Assembly: GCA_032718475.1 (NCBI GenBank)
Contig: JAUCBJ010001507.1
Location: 1 to 60,403 of the forward strand
DNA length: 60,403 nt
DNA from: Nemertoderma westbladi
Taxonomy: Eukaryota > Xenacoelomorpha > Nemertodermatida > Nemertodermatidae
Direction: 5' to 3'
Positions within the stretch are counted from its first letter, which is position 1. The number at the start of each line of letters is the position of its first letter. A model generated the notes under the pieces. That model ran no database searches, had not been told where the DNA came from, and saw only the letters and a list, made by a program, of their open reading frames with translations. This document shows positions 1-11,879 of the stretch, in pieces. The position numbers and the translations under genes are program-made.

Positions 1-354
1 AAAAAAAACAAAGCAACAGATATTAATACAAAATTATACACGAAATACATTTACTAAATATAAGTAAAATATTGTAATTGTGATATAAGATACATTATAT
101 GGTTCGAGGGAGAGGATACCTACCAGGCATATAGCACTTATGGTGGTCCATAATTAGTTTTAATGTGAAAAAAAGAATATTGAAATTGAAATTAAAATTA
201 AAATTACACAAGGAATGTTGAAGAAAATTAAAAAGAACATTAAATTTAAAATAATTGGTTCAAAGTAAGAGAAAATATCCAGTTTGACCATTGGAAAAAA
301 TAGAAAAAAAAAAAAAAAATAAATAAAAACAATACTAACGAAATTAAATACATT

Positions 355-3240
355 TTACTGAAAAAACCATGGATTACCCTGGTCTCTTGAAAAAGAGCAA
401 TATTTAAGTAGGTTAACCCCTGACAAACCCCGTGTAAAAATGGTTAGGTTTACAGCATCAACAAGATCTCCAGGTAACTCGTTCCAAATAGGAACAACTC
501 TGTGCTTAAACGAGTTTTTACACATATTGAGTCTGCACCTAGGTACAAATAATTTACGAGAATGCCCTCGAAGACCACTACGCGGTGGTCTTGTAAAATA
601 TTTATCTACATCTAGATCAACTAGGTTTCTGTCAATACTGTAGGTTAACTTTAAATCAAATATGATACGATGTAGTTCCAGCGGTTGTAAGAACAGAAAA
701 TCTAAACGGTTTGTATAACAAGTATAGGGAATATTGCACCTTGCATATAAGCGCCTAGTAAAGTAATGCTGTACGCTCTCGACAAGATTGATACTGCTTT
801 TTTTATATGGAGACCATACTGAAGTACAATACTCAAGTAATGGGCGGACCATACTTTTGTATGCCATAAGGAGAGCTTTAATGTTTTTCGTTTGAATACA
901 CCGAAACAGAATGTTGACAATTTTACATGCTTTGGCTACTTGGTCGCTGCAGTACCGATCGAATGAGAGATCTGACATTACTGTTAAGCCTAAATCTTTA
1001 CAAAATAAACTTTCACTGAGGACGCTATCATTTAAGTAGTACACATGTTTGCAATTGTTTTTACCCACATAAACTACAGTACATTTGTGTGCTGCAATCG
1101 ACAGCTGCCATGTACTGGCCCATGTCTCCAGTTTATTAAGTGCATTGGATAGCAAATGGCACTGCGAACTGTCAGCATACATTTTAACATCATCAGCGAA
1201 AAGTTTGACAGTTATTGGCAAGAGCTGTTCAGGTAGGTCGTTTATGAACATTAGGAACAAAAGTGGTCCCAGCACACTCCCTTGTATTGTACCGGAGGTA
1301 ACTGGTGCAAAATCTGAGCAATATTTACCGACAACAACACGCTGTGTCCTATTTGACAGAAGGGCTGAAAGCCACAATAACAAGTCATCAGCTATGCCAT
1401 AAGCTCTCAGTTTAATTAATAATTTGCTGTGCACAACGGAATCAAAGGCTTTGGCGAAATCGATATAAATTATATCGATATTTTGCCTATTATCAACCAT
1501 ATTATACCAATCTGTAACACACTCCAATAATTGTGTATTGGTAGACCTACGGCACAAGAAACCATGTTGTGCCTTATTGATCAATTTATTCAATAGCAAA
1601 TAGGATAATAAATCATTTTTGACACACATTTCCATAATTTTGCATGCGATGCAAGTTAATGATATTGGTCTATAGTTAAAGGGGTCGCAAGGATCACCCT
1701 TTTTAAAGATAGGAATAATGGTAGCAGTAAGCCAAATAGATGGAAGTGTGTGTGTCTCAAAAGAGAGTTTAAATATAACAGATAATGGTTTAGCCAAGCA
1801 CACTGATAAACGATGAAATAAAATACTCGGTAGGTTGTCAGGGGTCCCACTTTTCTTATTGGGCAACTTATTCAAAAAAGTTAACACATTTACCGGGCTA
1901 AAATTAATAGTCGACAAATTAATACTACTATGCACTTTACTGGGTATATTGATGCTTACATTGTTATCAACTGTAAAATTTTGGGTTAGCACCTCGTTAA
2001 ATATACGGGCCTTTGTCGCATCATCCACTACCGTATCACCTTTGAATTTTAAAGGGCCAATACCCAAGGTGGATTTTCTCTTTGAATTTATATATTTATA
2101 AATTAAAGCAGGGTTACCCGAGTTTAGGATTTCAGTCTCTTTGATGCAGGTAGCGCGGTGAGCTGCAGAGGCTGCAGCCTTTGCCACACGATAATATTCT
2201 TGTCGCCCATTCTCTCTATGTCGTTTCCTCCACAGTAATTTCTTCGCCCTCTGAAGGCGTCTAACAAAAAGCGGGTAATACTTTTTGCGTTGTTTAAAAG
2301 GTTTGAAAGGGACAAATTTGTCTATGCCTTCCTTAAGTACTGAGGAAAAAGTCTCATAAAAATCGTCTACCGTAACACAACTTTCATACCTGGTAATAAT
2401 ATTACTATTCTTAATGTAAGCACTGAAAGCAGTATAGTTGCCATTATTAAAATCATAAAAACCTGTATACGAGGTTGAATTATCATTAATATGAAGGGAT
2501 GGTGCTAAAATATTAAAACTAACACTGTCATGGTCACTGGTTGAGAAGGGTACGTTAGTATTAACACTAGAAACAAACTGATTATCCGATGTGAACACTA
2601 AATCCAGCACATTTGGGCCCCTAGTTGGTTTAAATTGCAATTGAGTTAAGCTATTATGCAAGATAAAAGTGGCAAACTGGTTGTAGCAAGCATTGTCTGG
2701 ATACACAAATTCAGACCAATTAAAAAGTGGATAATTAAAGTCCCCAATTAAAACACAAGGGAGTGATGTATTGCACAAAAAAGCCAGCGATTCCAATAAA
2801 ATCGCTGTGTTATCAACTACGTCCGGTCTGGGAGGTGGTCTATAGCCACATATGATTCTAGATTTATTAGAACCTAATAAGTCAATTCCTATTACCTCAG
2901 CATCACTAAGATGGTTTGGTAAAGTCACTCTACAGCATTTAATGCTTTTTTTTAAAAGGATAGCTACCCCACCGCCCAGATCCAGATGGAATCTATCGTG
3001 TCTCATAGATGCATAATCAGTACCACCCACTAGCATAGCATCAGTTATAGTTTCATTTGCCCAAGTTTCGGTTAAGGCTATAATATCATATTTGTTATTG
3101 TTTAACAAGACTTGAAGTTCGGAAAGTTTCATTTTTATTGATTGCACATTTGCACTATAACAGTTTAGAAAAGGTCCACTATTTACGGCGTCCTCTCCCT
3201 TAACTAGTTTTCCTGGTCCAGGGGACGGTTTCTCCGAATA
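355..3240 (-). mobile_element. CR1/L2-group non-LTR retrotransposon (LINE) ORF2: endonuclease plus reverse transcriptase
   Basis: One long open frame (930 codons from a GTG at 3147, stop at 355) encodes a LINE protein that nicks the target and reverse-transcribes its RNA in place. The first ~215 residues are an exonuclease-endonuclease-phosphatase domain: ALTETW near residue 25, GDFNYP near 135 and SDHDSV near 205. The reverse transcriptase follows: YRPISLTC, IDFAKAFDSV, GSVLGPLLFLMFINDLP and the catalytic FADDVKMYAD. The same frame stays open upstream to an in-frame TAG near 3260 without an ATG, and that stretch reads as plausible endonuclease N-terminus (LNCYSANVQSIK), so the true start lies upstream, is lost, or is the internal ATG at MKLSEL. 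No internal stop or frameshift is seen. No 3' poly(A) is visible on the minus strand. No ORF1 is found, so 5' truncation is likely. The CR1/L2 placement comes from motif style and is less certain than the LINE call. Confidence 0.9.
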
Positions 3241-4080
3241 GCCTGGTGGGAGCGGGGACCGCTATCTGATCGAGAGGAGTTCTGAGTCGTCCTAGAGCGA
3301 TCTAGTCGTCCTAGAGCGATCTTGACATGACGGCTTTCAGATATGGGGATGGTTAAAACCATCTATAAGGGAAGGACATGCAATACCAGCATTCCTTTAC
3401 CAGCACGTTGTCCGATATCGCTGAAGATATTGATATGCCTTCAACACCACAAGGTTCTACCCCTCATCCTCAGTCTCCATCCCATAACGGTGACCAGGAA
3501 TATATTGTATCACAATCACGCACTCTATCAGAAGATGATGTTCTAACCATAATTTCAACTTTACTTGGCTGGCAATGATGATAGGCCCCTCCTATCATCA
3601 TCCTAGTAACAAATTACTTTCTGAGCCATCTCACATTGCCATTCGACTGGGTGAAATTGTATTTTATATTCATCTACATTTGATATATGTATTGTAAAAA
3701 AAGTAAGAATGTATATCATTTCATGACAATTCAACTACATTTCAAAATAACGACATTTAAAACATTTGTTTGTTTCTATTTTTCTGAACATTACACTTTC
3801 TACATAAATTTATATGTTCTCCATGTGTGAGGATTGCATTGAACAAAACTGTCCCGACTAAACAGTGGGAAAGCGGTTTGGGTCGCTTTCCATGTGTGAG
3901 GATTGCATTGAACAAAACTGTCCCGGCTAAACAATGGGAAAGCGGTTTGGGTCGCTTTTGGATATTTTATGAGGCTTTGCCTGTAAAACCTTCATTTGGC
4001 GGCTGTAATACTAACGCTCCGTCAGCCCGTATTCTATCATGCTGGCGCGCTTGGTGTAATTTCAACACCTGAGCATGCAA
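3241..4080. other. Intergenic stretch with a small ORF, a perfect hairpin and a 69-bp tandem duplication
   Basis: No convincing gene. A 66-codon plus-strand ORF at 3378-3578 is rich in Ser/Pro/Thr and could be a remnant of an element protein, but I do not recognise it. It is followed by an 11-bp perfect stem (3575-3585 with 3591-3601, loop CCCCT). At 3821-3958 a 69-bp unit is present twice in direct repeat with few differences; because 69 is divisible by three, it leaves an 81-codon ORF that is probably meaningless. A short duplication of TCGTCCTAGAGCGATCT occurs near 3285-3325. Confidence 0.4.
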
Positions 4081-4089
4081 TAGTTAATT

Positions 4090-4570
4090 GCCAATGGCCT
4101 TTAAAATAAATATTCTTTGTTATAAAACCTTTCGTTTATTTATTTCCTAAATCAGGCATGTCACTAAATGCGATATGATCCAAAAAGGGATGACAATAAA
4201 TCATGCAGTGTAGTGATGAAAATGGAACACACACACACACAGTTCAAAAGAAATAGTGGCATTTATACAGCTGCATAGACGGGTGTCTAAGAGACTGCTA
4301 GAAACAGATATAGGATAAAATAGCTACTGACAGATGCAGTCAGTAGCTGGTGGACACAGAGCAGAAAGTCTGATGTCCGTGTGATTCTATTCATCAGAAT
4401 GAATGAATGAATGAATGAATGAAATAGCAGTTCGTCCGGTATTTATAGGTGACAGAGTGAAGAATGTATCAAATTATTAGTGTTGGTGGGAATTTTGAAT
4501 GTTAATGAATGAAATATCTAAGATATTTTTTACGTTTTTTGAGGGGGTAAGGACGCCGAGAGCCGTGACA
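4090..4570 (-). repeat. 3' LTR of a Bel/Pao retrotransposon
   Basis: Read on the minus strand, a purine-rich tract (plus-strand GTCCCCCCAAATT, 4571-4583) is followed directly by TGTCACGGCTC, the expected polypurine tract and TG start of a 3' LTR. A promoter-like CCTATAAATACCGG lies at 4437-4449, next to a GAAT tetranucleotide run. AATAAA-type signals occur near 4136-4148 on the same strand. The inner edge is sharp, but the outer (low-coordinate) end is only estimated because no second LTR copy was found. The Bel/Pao pol remnant at 5054-5820 has the same orientation. Confidence 0.6.
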
Positions 4571-4583
4571 GTCCCCCCAAATT

Positions 4584-5053
4584 ATTGCAACAACAGCAAT
4601 AATTTGTCAATATAAAATTTATAATTAATTGAGATTATTTATATGTCCAGAGGGGGGGGGGGGTTAAATGTATGAATGCTTGGAATCCCGCTTTAACCTG
4701 AGACCACTATATGTTACAGATGTTGTTAGTGGGACATAGGGGATCATTAAATGCTTGATTTTGTGGAATCCCGCTTTTACCTGGGTACACTTACTGTATA
4801 AGATGATTATATTAGTAAGACAGGGACATTGACATTGTTAATTTACATAATAGGTATGTATGTTATGTACGGTAATACAGCATGCAGTTCATAAGACAAT
4901 ATGTGAAAGAAACTGTTTCAATTATCAATGAAGTTATATAGAAGTTATAGCGGTAACTTATTTGAAATAAATCGAAACGAATTTAACTAAAAATCTCAAA
5001 AATATCTGGGTCCACAATATATATATATGTAGAAAGAATTTAAGTAAAATACG
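4584..5053 (-). other. Untranslated region between Bel/Pao pol remnant and its 3' LTR
   Basis: No ORF of note. It contains a 12-base G run (4652-4663) and two imperfect direct copies of an ~82-bp unit, each starting GGAATCCCGCTTT (4682 and 4764). Confidence 0.4.
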
Positions 5054-5820
5054 TCATGGATGAGAGGTACTGGAGAGGTGCTGGAGTCCGGTTGCTTCCT
5101 CCAAAAGATACATCTTTCTAATTGGTCTTTTGTAGACACCAATAGGAGTTTTAACTTCGGTGGATCGAAACAATCCGGATTTATCTGGGAATGTCTTTAC
5201 GATTCTACCCCACCACCATGAGTTTCGAGGTAGAACATCTCCATGAAAAAGGACAACGTCATCAACCTGGAGATTTCCACGTTTTCGATGCGATTTTCGC
5301 CTTGTGGCGAATCTGGAGCATGCTGACATACTCCCTGAGCCACTTGTTCCAGAAGTGGTTCGATATAAGTTGTGCCTGCCTCCAGGTCTGGCGAGAGTAG
5401 GTGTCACTGTCGTCAAATGGTCCGGGAGGGTAGTTATAGGCGAGACGTTGGATAAGTAAGTGAGTGGGTGTTAAGATGTCGTCAGTAAGTTTACAAGTAA
5501 TTACTAAGTAAGTAAGTTTACGAGTAATCCCCTTAGAAATATACTGGTCAATATTGTCTTGGTAAAGCTGATATTTGTCAGGCTTATCCTTTAATCGTTT
5601 CAAAGGACTAAGAAGGCGGGACATAGCTAAGGGGTGATTATTGACAAGCTCAGGGGGATATTGCTTCCAAAGCATGCTGATTTGGTAGCGATGATCAATA
5701 AGTTTGGTTGTTTCTTTCAGCATCTCTAGTGCTTTGAGTTCGTCCCTAGAATAAGCTTTGTCTTCATCATTTTCTGTAAGAAAATCAGATTGAGTAGTTG
5801 TACCGAATTTATCTAGTCCT
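5054..5820 (-). pseudogene. Bel/Pao pol remnant: start of RT fused to integrase C-terminus
   Basis: On the minus strand a frame open from about 5820 encodes the linker and first reverse-transcriptase segment typical of Bel/Pao (HRYQISMLWKQYPPEL, NNHPLAMSRL, YISKGI). Without the catalytic RT, RNase H or integrase core it runs straight into the end of the integrase (LTPTHLLIQRL, HFWNKWLREY, LQIRHKAK). A one-base shift near 5340 moves it into a second frame ending LPRNSWWWGRIVKTFPDK...VKTPIG...RPIRK...LLEE, the conserved Bel/Pao C-terminal domain (DUF5641-like). So this is one pol gene with a large internal deletion and at least one frameshift. It cannot be active. Confidence 0.8.
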
Positions 5821-6727
5821 CAGAATTGATTAAGTTGTAGTTCCAGTTCCTTACTGTGTGTATCTTACCCGTACTTCAGTATGGTACTGTGATAGGCAAA
5901 TTCAATCATCCATCAATCCGTTTGCTCCACTTTAATATTTTGTTCATTGTTCAAGTATGAGTTGCAGCTGAGTGTATGTTTGCCGGTACATAATCACCGT
6001 CATTAGTAGAACTATTGTATGAAAAATATCTGGTACAGGCATAAACAAATATTTAGTTTTAATTATATGAAATACTGAAATAATATAGTCCATATCCGAT
6101 TCCAAGATAACTCGATCTCATTGAAGCCAATCTTACATTGGGAGATATTCCAATAAAGAGCGCCAACATAAAGACCTTCCATGTGTCAATCACCGAACTT
6201 CGTGGCCCAGCTGAGGTCAGTTATATGTTAAACTATCCCTATTGACAGATGTGGGTATGGGCCACAGGGCCAAGGGAATTAGATGGTACTTAGATACAAT
6301 AAAGATAACGGTCCACATTATTCCCCACTGGAATCTATCAAAGATAGCCGTTAAACTCAGGCCTCAAGCACTATTGGGATATGATTGGATAAGAGAGGAC
6401 AAAGTAATTTTTAAAAGTTATTCTTCAATATCCTTCTTTTAATAGGGATGCTATCTTCTCCTGAATTTTGTTCATTTCTGCATTTGGATGTCCATTTTAG
6501 TTTAATTGTACATTTATTTATAGCAATTTAATAAGAATATTATTTATGGGTGGTTATTGCATTACTTTTTTTCTTATTTCATTATATATTTTCTTTATAT
6601 AGGCAATTAAAGTACTTGCATTGTCTTACTTAAAATGGCAAATTGGAAAGTGGGTTGCCACAACATATTATCATGAATGAACATCAAATGCGAAACTGAA
6701 CATGAAGGCCTCATAACTTAAAAAACA
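5821..6727. other. Mostly unassigned; possible retropepsin-like scrap near 6300-6420
   Basis: No intact gene. A 66-codon plus-strand ORF (6242-6442) contains LRPQALLGYDWIREDKVIF, which resembles the C-terminal I/LGxDWL segment of retroviral-type aspartic proteases. The catalytic DTG/DSG part is not visible upstream and the frame is broken by stops. I treat it as a weak sign of another old retroelement, perhaps the same one as the SGNH remnant at 6728. Confidence 0.25.
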
Positions 6728-7243
6728 ATGTTTTTAGTAGTAGGAAACTCTCATGTGAAGCATTTTTTACTCAACGAATACATGACAGACAAGGATAATG
6801 CTATGAATTTTTATAGGACTAACGGTAATTACATAGATTACTTTGGTTATAAATCATCAGATGCAATCTTTACTTACTTTCTTGTCTCTGGGTGGGAATG
6901 ATATCTGTAGTAAAACCCTAATAAGAGATTGTGTTGCAGGCCTAACCATATTGAGCTTTCATTTAGAAACTGAAACAAAAGTTATATGGATCGAAGCATT
7001 TCCTTGATTTCGAAAGTGCCCATCAACTTATGAGGCAGATCGATTAGCCCTGAACCAGGAAATGCGAAGACATCTAGATTCTACCACATACGGTTCCATT
7101 CTACCCGTTAAGGGTTTAAGTGTTGAACTGCAGGATCCCAGCGCCGTCCTAAATTAAGACCTAATCCATCTCAATATAAAGTTTCAAGGTAAGTTTTATA
7201 TGGCCCTGAAACAGGCCACTGACATTGCACTTAGCAAATAAAT
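6728..7243 (+). pseudogene. Decayed SGNH/GDSL-type hydrolase domain
   Basis: Three catalytic blocks of the SGNH hydrolase fold can be read in order. Block I is LVVGNSHVKHF (nucleophile Ser) just after the ATG at 6728. Block III is LSLGGNDIC (oxyanion Gly and Asn) near 6888-6915, reached by a frameshift from the first frame, which stops at about 6902. Block V is DLIHLN...QGKF (catalytic Asp and His) near 7160-7195. Stops after EAFP (~7005) and before DLIHLN show decay. SGNH domains of this style are carried by some metazoan retrotransposons (for example Ngaro-type DIRS elements and some CR1 ORF1 proteins), so a transposon origin is likely; no reverse transcriptase or recombinase was found beside it. 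Confidence 0.6.
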
Positions 7244-8149
7244 TTAACATTTGAAATAATTATCTGTCTCAATGAGCCCAATAGATTTCTTTGTCATAAA
7301 AAAATTGTTGTTGTGTTGTGTTATGCTGCGCGCTCCACTTGTGTTCTGGAAAATTTTGGGTAATGGAAATTTTCCCCACTTGTCTTTCTTTCCAAATTAC
7401 GTTCTATAAGTTTATTCTTTTTATACTGGTAGGCCTAATTAATTACTTACTAAAATAAATATTATTATCCTAATTAATTTCTTAATTAATGTTTAAGATT
7501 TTAAATAAATTACATGAAAAAAAAAAAAAAAAATAGATAATCATAAAATAGAAAAAAAAGAATAATAAAACAAATAAAAAAAACCAAAATGTCATTATTG
7601 TATGCCAGTTCGTCATGGTGTTAATTAATATCGGTAGGGCCTATAGTAAAAGTAGTCTATAGTAAAAGTAGCAGTTTTATACAGGTTTAATTATTATTTA
7701 GGCTTACTTAATTAAATATAATTATTCTAATCACTTTATTAATTAGAGATTTTTTCTAGTATTTTAATAAGAGGAGTGTGACTAAATATTGAGAGTAAAT
7801 TTTCAGATTTAATTTTGTGTTAATTACTAGCTAGTATTTAATTACTATTTTTAACGAGCCTAAAAGATTCTCCCATTCAATTACTATTTTTTGGGCTTAT
7901 GTTACAGTACGACCTTTTATGAGATAATTGTGTCAATCAATTATCTTTGGTAATTATACAGAGTGTGCAATTGAATTTTTAGGAATTGAAGAATTACTGT
8001 AAAAAACAATATCTAAAACAAGTTCCTCCTTATTGAAATGTTTTTTTAGTGCGAGAGCTTATCGGAATGAAATTTAAATATCAGAAAAGCCAATATCACG
8101 GTCTTTTAACCACGGAGGTTACATTGTAATAGATTGATCAGTTTATATA
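7244..8149. other. AT-rich stretch without recognisable features
   Basis: Apart from an A-rich tract near 7517-7590 and scattered TA-rich repeats, I see no gene, repeat unit or regulatory signal. Confidence 0.5.
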
Positions 8150-8320
8150 TGTTTTATATATATATATATATAAATAAATATATGTGTTTATATATTTTAT
8201 ATATGTGTCCCAGTCAACAATGATCAAAAAGGACTACAATTCACCCTTTGTGGGATTGAACCCACGACCTTGGGATGAGTGAAATAACTCATGTCACCCA
8301 ATTCCTCTACTACACCCGTA
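8150..8320 (-). repeat. tRNA-derived SINE
   Basis: On the minus strand, 8320 down to 8231 reads as a tRNA-like module: an A-box-like GTAGTAGAGGAATTGGG, an anticodon-arm-like stem (ATGAG/CTCAT), and a perfect B box GGTTCAATCCC (plus 8252-8262) inside a T-arm GTGGG/CCCAC. It is followed by a short unrelated body and a TA-rich tail (8150-8205), the structure of a SINE rather than a tRNA gene. No acceptor stem closes the cloverleaf. RNA polymerase III would start at the high-coordinate end. Confidence 0.6.
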
Positions 8321-9707
8321 ATTAATACTATTTTATAATAAATGTATAATATGTATTCTGTTTAAATTCAGTATGGAAATAGATTATATAAATACAAGAA
8401 TCTGATAAATATCATTCAATTGTAGGTCTGCGTCGTTTTCGTAAATTTCGCAACATCAAATCCCCCAGATTTTTCTTGAGAATCACGGACGATGATTTTT
8501 ATATGTGCAGCACCTCCGCACACAACTTGAAGCCGTCCTCGATATCATCACCCATTTCCTTAGACTAAAGGAAACTAAAGGGACGTGTTTCACATGGGAA
8601 CTACAATATCTGAATATAGCAGGCCTACTAAACTGTACTAGCAATATTACAACAAAAAACTGTTGTACCATACGTTATATTGACTGTATGGTTCTTCTTG
8701 CTAAATAATTATTGTAACATAATCGAGATCGCTCAGTATAAAATGGCTCACTGTAAGAGTATTATTTTATTTTTAATACATATAATTCAATAATTTATAT
8801 TGTATCATTTGACGTGAAAGAACCAGTACTGCTAGATGTATATCGGTACCGGTAGACTTTCAGTAGTACAAAATATATTGTCCGGATATATTGCTACTAT
8901 ATGACGACCTCACATGACATTGCACATACACTAGCTCCACTATCTGACTATATCAGAATCCCGTTGTTTATATGTGCTGTAAAGCAACTATAGTATCTCA
9001 AAACTCAAACAGTTTCAATAGAGACACTTACTCTTTTATCTTGCTGATTTCTTCATACAAATATAGCCTATGTCATTCTCTAACCTCTTGTTCGATCTAT
9101 TATAGCGCTTCAATACAATCTGTCTGTTTCGATTTGTCTTTTTGTCACTATGGCTGTCAAGTAAATATTTGAAAGCTAACTCACACCAGATAGTGGCGCA
9201 CATTGACTGCAAGTAAATATTGAGGTCTTCATCATAAATTGACTGCAAGAGAAACAAAGTTTAATATTTGGAGTAGAAAACATCACTAATGCACCACTGT
9301 AACCTGCTCCTTTCCCTTAATGTTTTAAATTAATTAATTTTTCAAACCCACTAAACACACATTTGGTGTTTGTGATCATTGTGCGCCATTGATTCATCAG
9401 TCACAATAAGTACAATAAATTATATTTTTTACTATTTCCAGTGGCAGCATACCAGGCAGTAATAGTAACTATTCTAAGACTAAAAGTGATGCATTGTTTA
9501 TTTGGAAAATCAACCATGAAAACATCATAACAGAAACGGGTACAAATAATATTGTAAACCACTTGAAGAGACCATTTAGAAAATAGAAGTGACATCCAAA
9601 CAAACAGTACCAGCATTGCTAGGTTCAATGATGAAAGAATCTGAAGATTCAGCATCTGATTTTATTTGATGAACTCTTAACCTTCTTATACCAATGTCGC
9701 AAATAAC
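8321..9707. other. Unassigned, AT-rich
   Basis: Several short ORFs (up to about 84 codons on either strand) have no recognisable motif. A 67-codon plus ORF at 8505-8708 is preceded by a pyrimidine/AG sequence that could be a splice acceptor (CAATTGTAG, ~8424), but nothing else supports an exon. Confidence 0.3.
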
Positions 9708-10108
9708 TTGTGTATTCTTAATAATTCTGAAATCTTAAATGAAGTTCATAGTGGAAACAAACTTACCGGTAATTCGGATTCAAACTATTTGAAGGATATT
9801 TGCGATGGTGTGGTTTTCAAAAATCATACTATTGTACAAAATGCCATTCAACTTGGTGCAACTGCCTTGCAGTTTCTATTATATTATGATGATGCAGAAT
9901 TCCTGAATCCTCTCAGTTTATACATAAAAACGCATAAAATCGGTGACTTTCAGGACATTGGTGAATATTTCTCCACTTTATCATGCTAGAATACAATACA
10001 TTTTCATTTCAGCATTATGCTATGTAAGTGATATTCGCGAGTATATGAATAGTACAAATATGAAAGTAAATGTTTTAGCTGAATGAACAATACTTAGTTT
10101 AAAGAGAA
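9708..10108 (+). pseudogene. Frameshifted fragment of an uncharacterised, probably element-borne metazoan protein
   Basis: The ORF 9708-9989 contains YLKDICDGVVFK, LQFLLYYDDAEFLNPL and KTHKIGDF. After a one-base shift near 9960 a second frame continues NISPLYHARIQYIFISAL through EYMNST to a stop at about 10108. The order (D-DG, LYYDD-E-NPL, HKIG, GNI-P-YR-like) recalls a family of large uncharacterised proteins common in fish and invertebrates that I believe to be transposon-associated; I cannot name it. The next stretch (10095-10170: SLKRMLDNVTFLQRIDI) looks like the following part of the same protein and is the sequence that is tandemly expanded at 10826-11563. Confidence 0.5.
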
Positions 10109-11707
10109 TGTTAGACAATGTTACTTTTTTGCAGCGTATAGATATTATATTTTATATTATATTTTGGTGCTAGTACATTAAAACTATAATTATTTCGGTT
10201 ACATATCATTATGATTAGCTCTATACAGTAGATAGGAATATAGGTGTATTTGGCTCTATAACATTTGTAATAATAGCCTCGCAACCGGTACCAGTTATTC
10301 AGTCAGTGCGTGCAGTTTTTCGTTAAATACGTAGTACTCTAACTAGCCTGAAGAAGCACTGTGGGTGAAAGCTAGCTAAAACTGTTGTTTTATTTTGTCA
10401 CTTGAGGTCTCCCAGTCCTACATATTACAGAATCATGATCACACCAGTGACAAGAGCGCGACAGTATTTACACACTATATGGAGTAATGGATACCGTTTT
10501 AAGACATTATAAAAAAGTTCATCACCATTAGGAGAATCACTATTGATAGCTGCAGGTGACCACTGGCACACCCCCCAGTTTCAGGCCGTATGATCTGGCA
10601 GAGTATGAATACGTTAACTACCTATAAAATTTTGCATTTAAGCATCCTCCCTTCTTTGTGATGTATGCCGTCTATCTTTGCCAAACTTCTTTCTTAACAC
10701 TAAGAATCCGGCAACGCATCTCCTTATTATCCATTTCCAGCTTGAAGCCAGGAGACATTATCTCCATCAAAGATACAAGTACAAATATGAAAGTAAATGT
10801 TTTAGCTGAATAAACAATAGTTAGTTTAAAAAGAACGCTAGACAATGTTGCTTTTTTGCAGTGTATAAATATATTTTTCGAGGAGGTGGGAATGCTCTCA
10901 AGTGAACTATATGGAGTAATGATACCGTTTTTAAAAAGAACGCTAGACAATGTTGCTTTTTTGCAGTGTATAAATATATTTTTCGAGGAGGTGGGAATGC
11001 TCTCAAGTGAACTATATGGAGTAATGATACCGTTTTTAAAAAGAACGCTAGACAATGTTGCTTTTTTGCAGTGTATAAATATATTTTTCGAGGAGGTGGG
11101 AATGCTCTCAAGTGAACTATATGGAGTAATGATACCGTTTTTAAAAGGAACGCTAGACAATGTTGCTTTTTTGCAGTGTATAGATATATTTTTCGAGGAG
11201 GTGGGAATGCTTTCAAGTGAACTATATGGAGTAATGATACCGTTTTTAAAAAGAACGCTAGACAATGTTGCTTTTTTGCAGTGTATAGATATATTTTTCG
11301 AGGAGGTGGGAATGCTCTCAAGTGAACTATATGGAGTAATGATACCGTTTTTAAAAGGAACGCTAGACAATGTTGCTTTTTTGCAGTGTATAGATATATT
11401 TTTCGAGGAGGTGGGAATGCTTTCAAGTGAACTATATGGAGTAATGATACCGTTTTTAAAAAGAACGCTAGACAATGTTGCTTTTTTGCAGTGTATAGAT
11501 ATATTTTTCGAGGAGGTGGGAATGCTCTCAAGTGAACTATATGGAGTAATGATACCGTTTTAATACATTATAAAGAAGTTCATCACCATTAGGAGACTCA
11601 CTATTGATAACTGCAGGTGACCACTGGCAACACCCCCCAGTTTCAGGCCATATGATCTGGCAGAGTAGGAATATGCTAACTACCTACAAAATTTTGCATT
11701 TTAAGCA
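10045..11707. repeat. Direct duplication of a ~0.6 kb segment; second copy carries a VNTR
   Basis: The segment starting AGTACAAATATGAAAGTAAA at about 10047 recurs from about 10787, including the following LDNV(T/A)FLQ coding stretch. The two copies also share the 3' portion (10480-10640 and 11550-11707: GATACCGTTTTAA...TTCATCACCATTAGGAGA...CAGTTTCAGGCC). Between these shared ends the second copy holds the 105-bp tandem array, whereas the first has unrelated AT-rich sequence. Confidence 0.75.
10826..11563 (+). repeat. 105-bp (35-codon) in-frame tandem array, about 7 copies
   Basis: Seven units of 105 bp, each encoding FFEEVGMLSSELYGVMIPF then LK(R/G)TLDNVAFLQCI(N/D)I on the plus strand. Because 105 is divisible by three, the plus frame stays open for 235 codons and two minus frames for 236 and 267; only the plus frame continues the protein at 9708-10170. 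Units differ at a few sites (AAAAAGAACG or AAAAGGAACG, TCTCAAG or TTTCAAG, AAATAT or AGATAT). The last four alternate, indicating amplification of a 210-bp dimer. An ATG exists only because of the array, so expression as a protein is unproven. Confidence 0.85.
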
Positions 11708-11879
11708 TTATATGTTAATTATACATTAAACATTACATTAGGAATGATCATGAGTTACATCTCGATTAAAGTATTTATGTACAACAAACGTTTTAACGGA
11801 AGATGATATCTAAGAATTTAAGGAAATAATTGGAAGACGTTATCAGTTTGTATGTTATAGGGATAATGTCCCAGATTCA

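Noticed and set aside
6242-6442. Complete retropepsin
   Set aside because: Only the GYDWI-like tail is visible; the catalytic triplet and an open frame are missing.
8231-8320. A functional tRNA gene
   Set aside because: A and B boxes and a T arm are present but no matching acceptor stem, and a TA-rich tail follows the body; a tRNA-derived SINE fits better.
10340-10375. Hammerhead-like motif CTGAAGA...GAAA (10348-10370), as found in Penelope-like elements
   Set aside because: The bases between the two core strands do not form a convincing stem II and the flanking GCTAGC would not give stems I and III in the right order; at most a decayed relic.
10672-11531. Minus-strand ORFs of 267 and 236 codons
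   Set aside because: Antisense shadows of the 105-bp array; only the plus frame matches the adjacent protein remnant.
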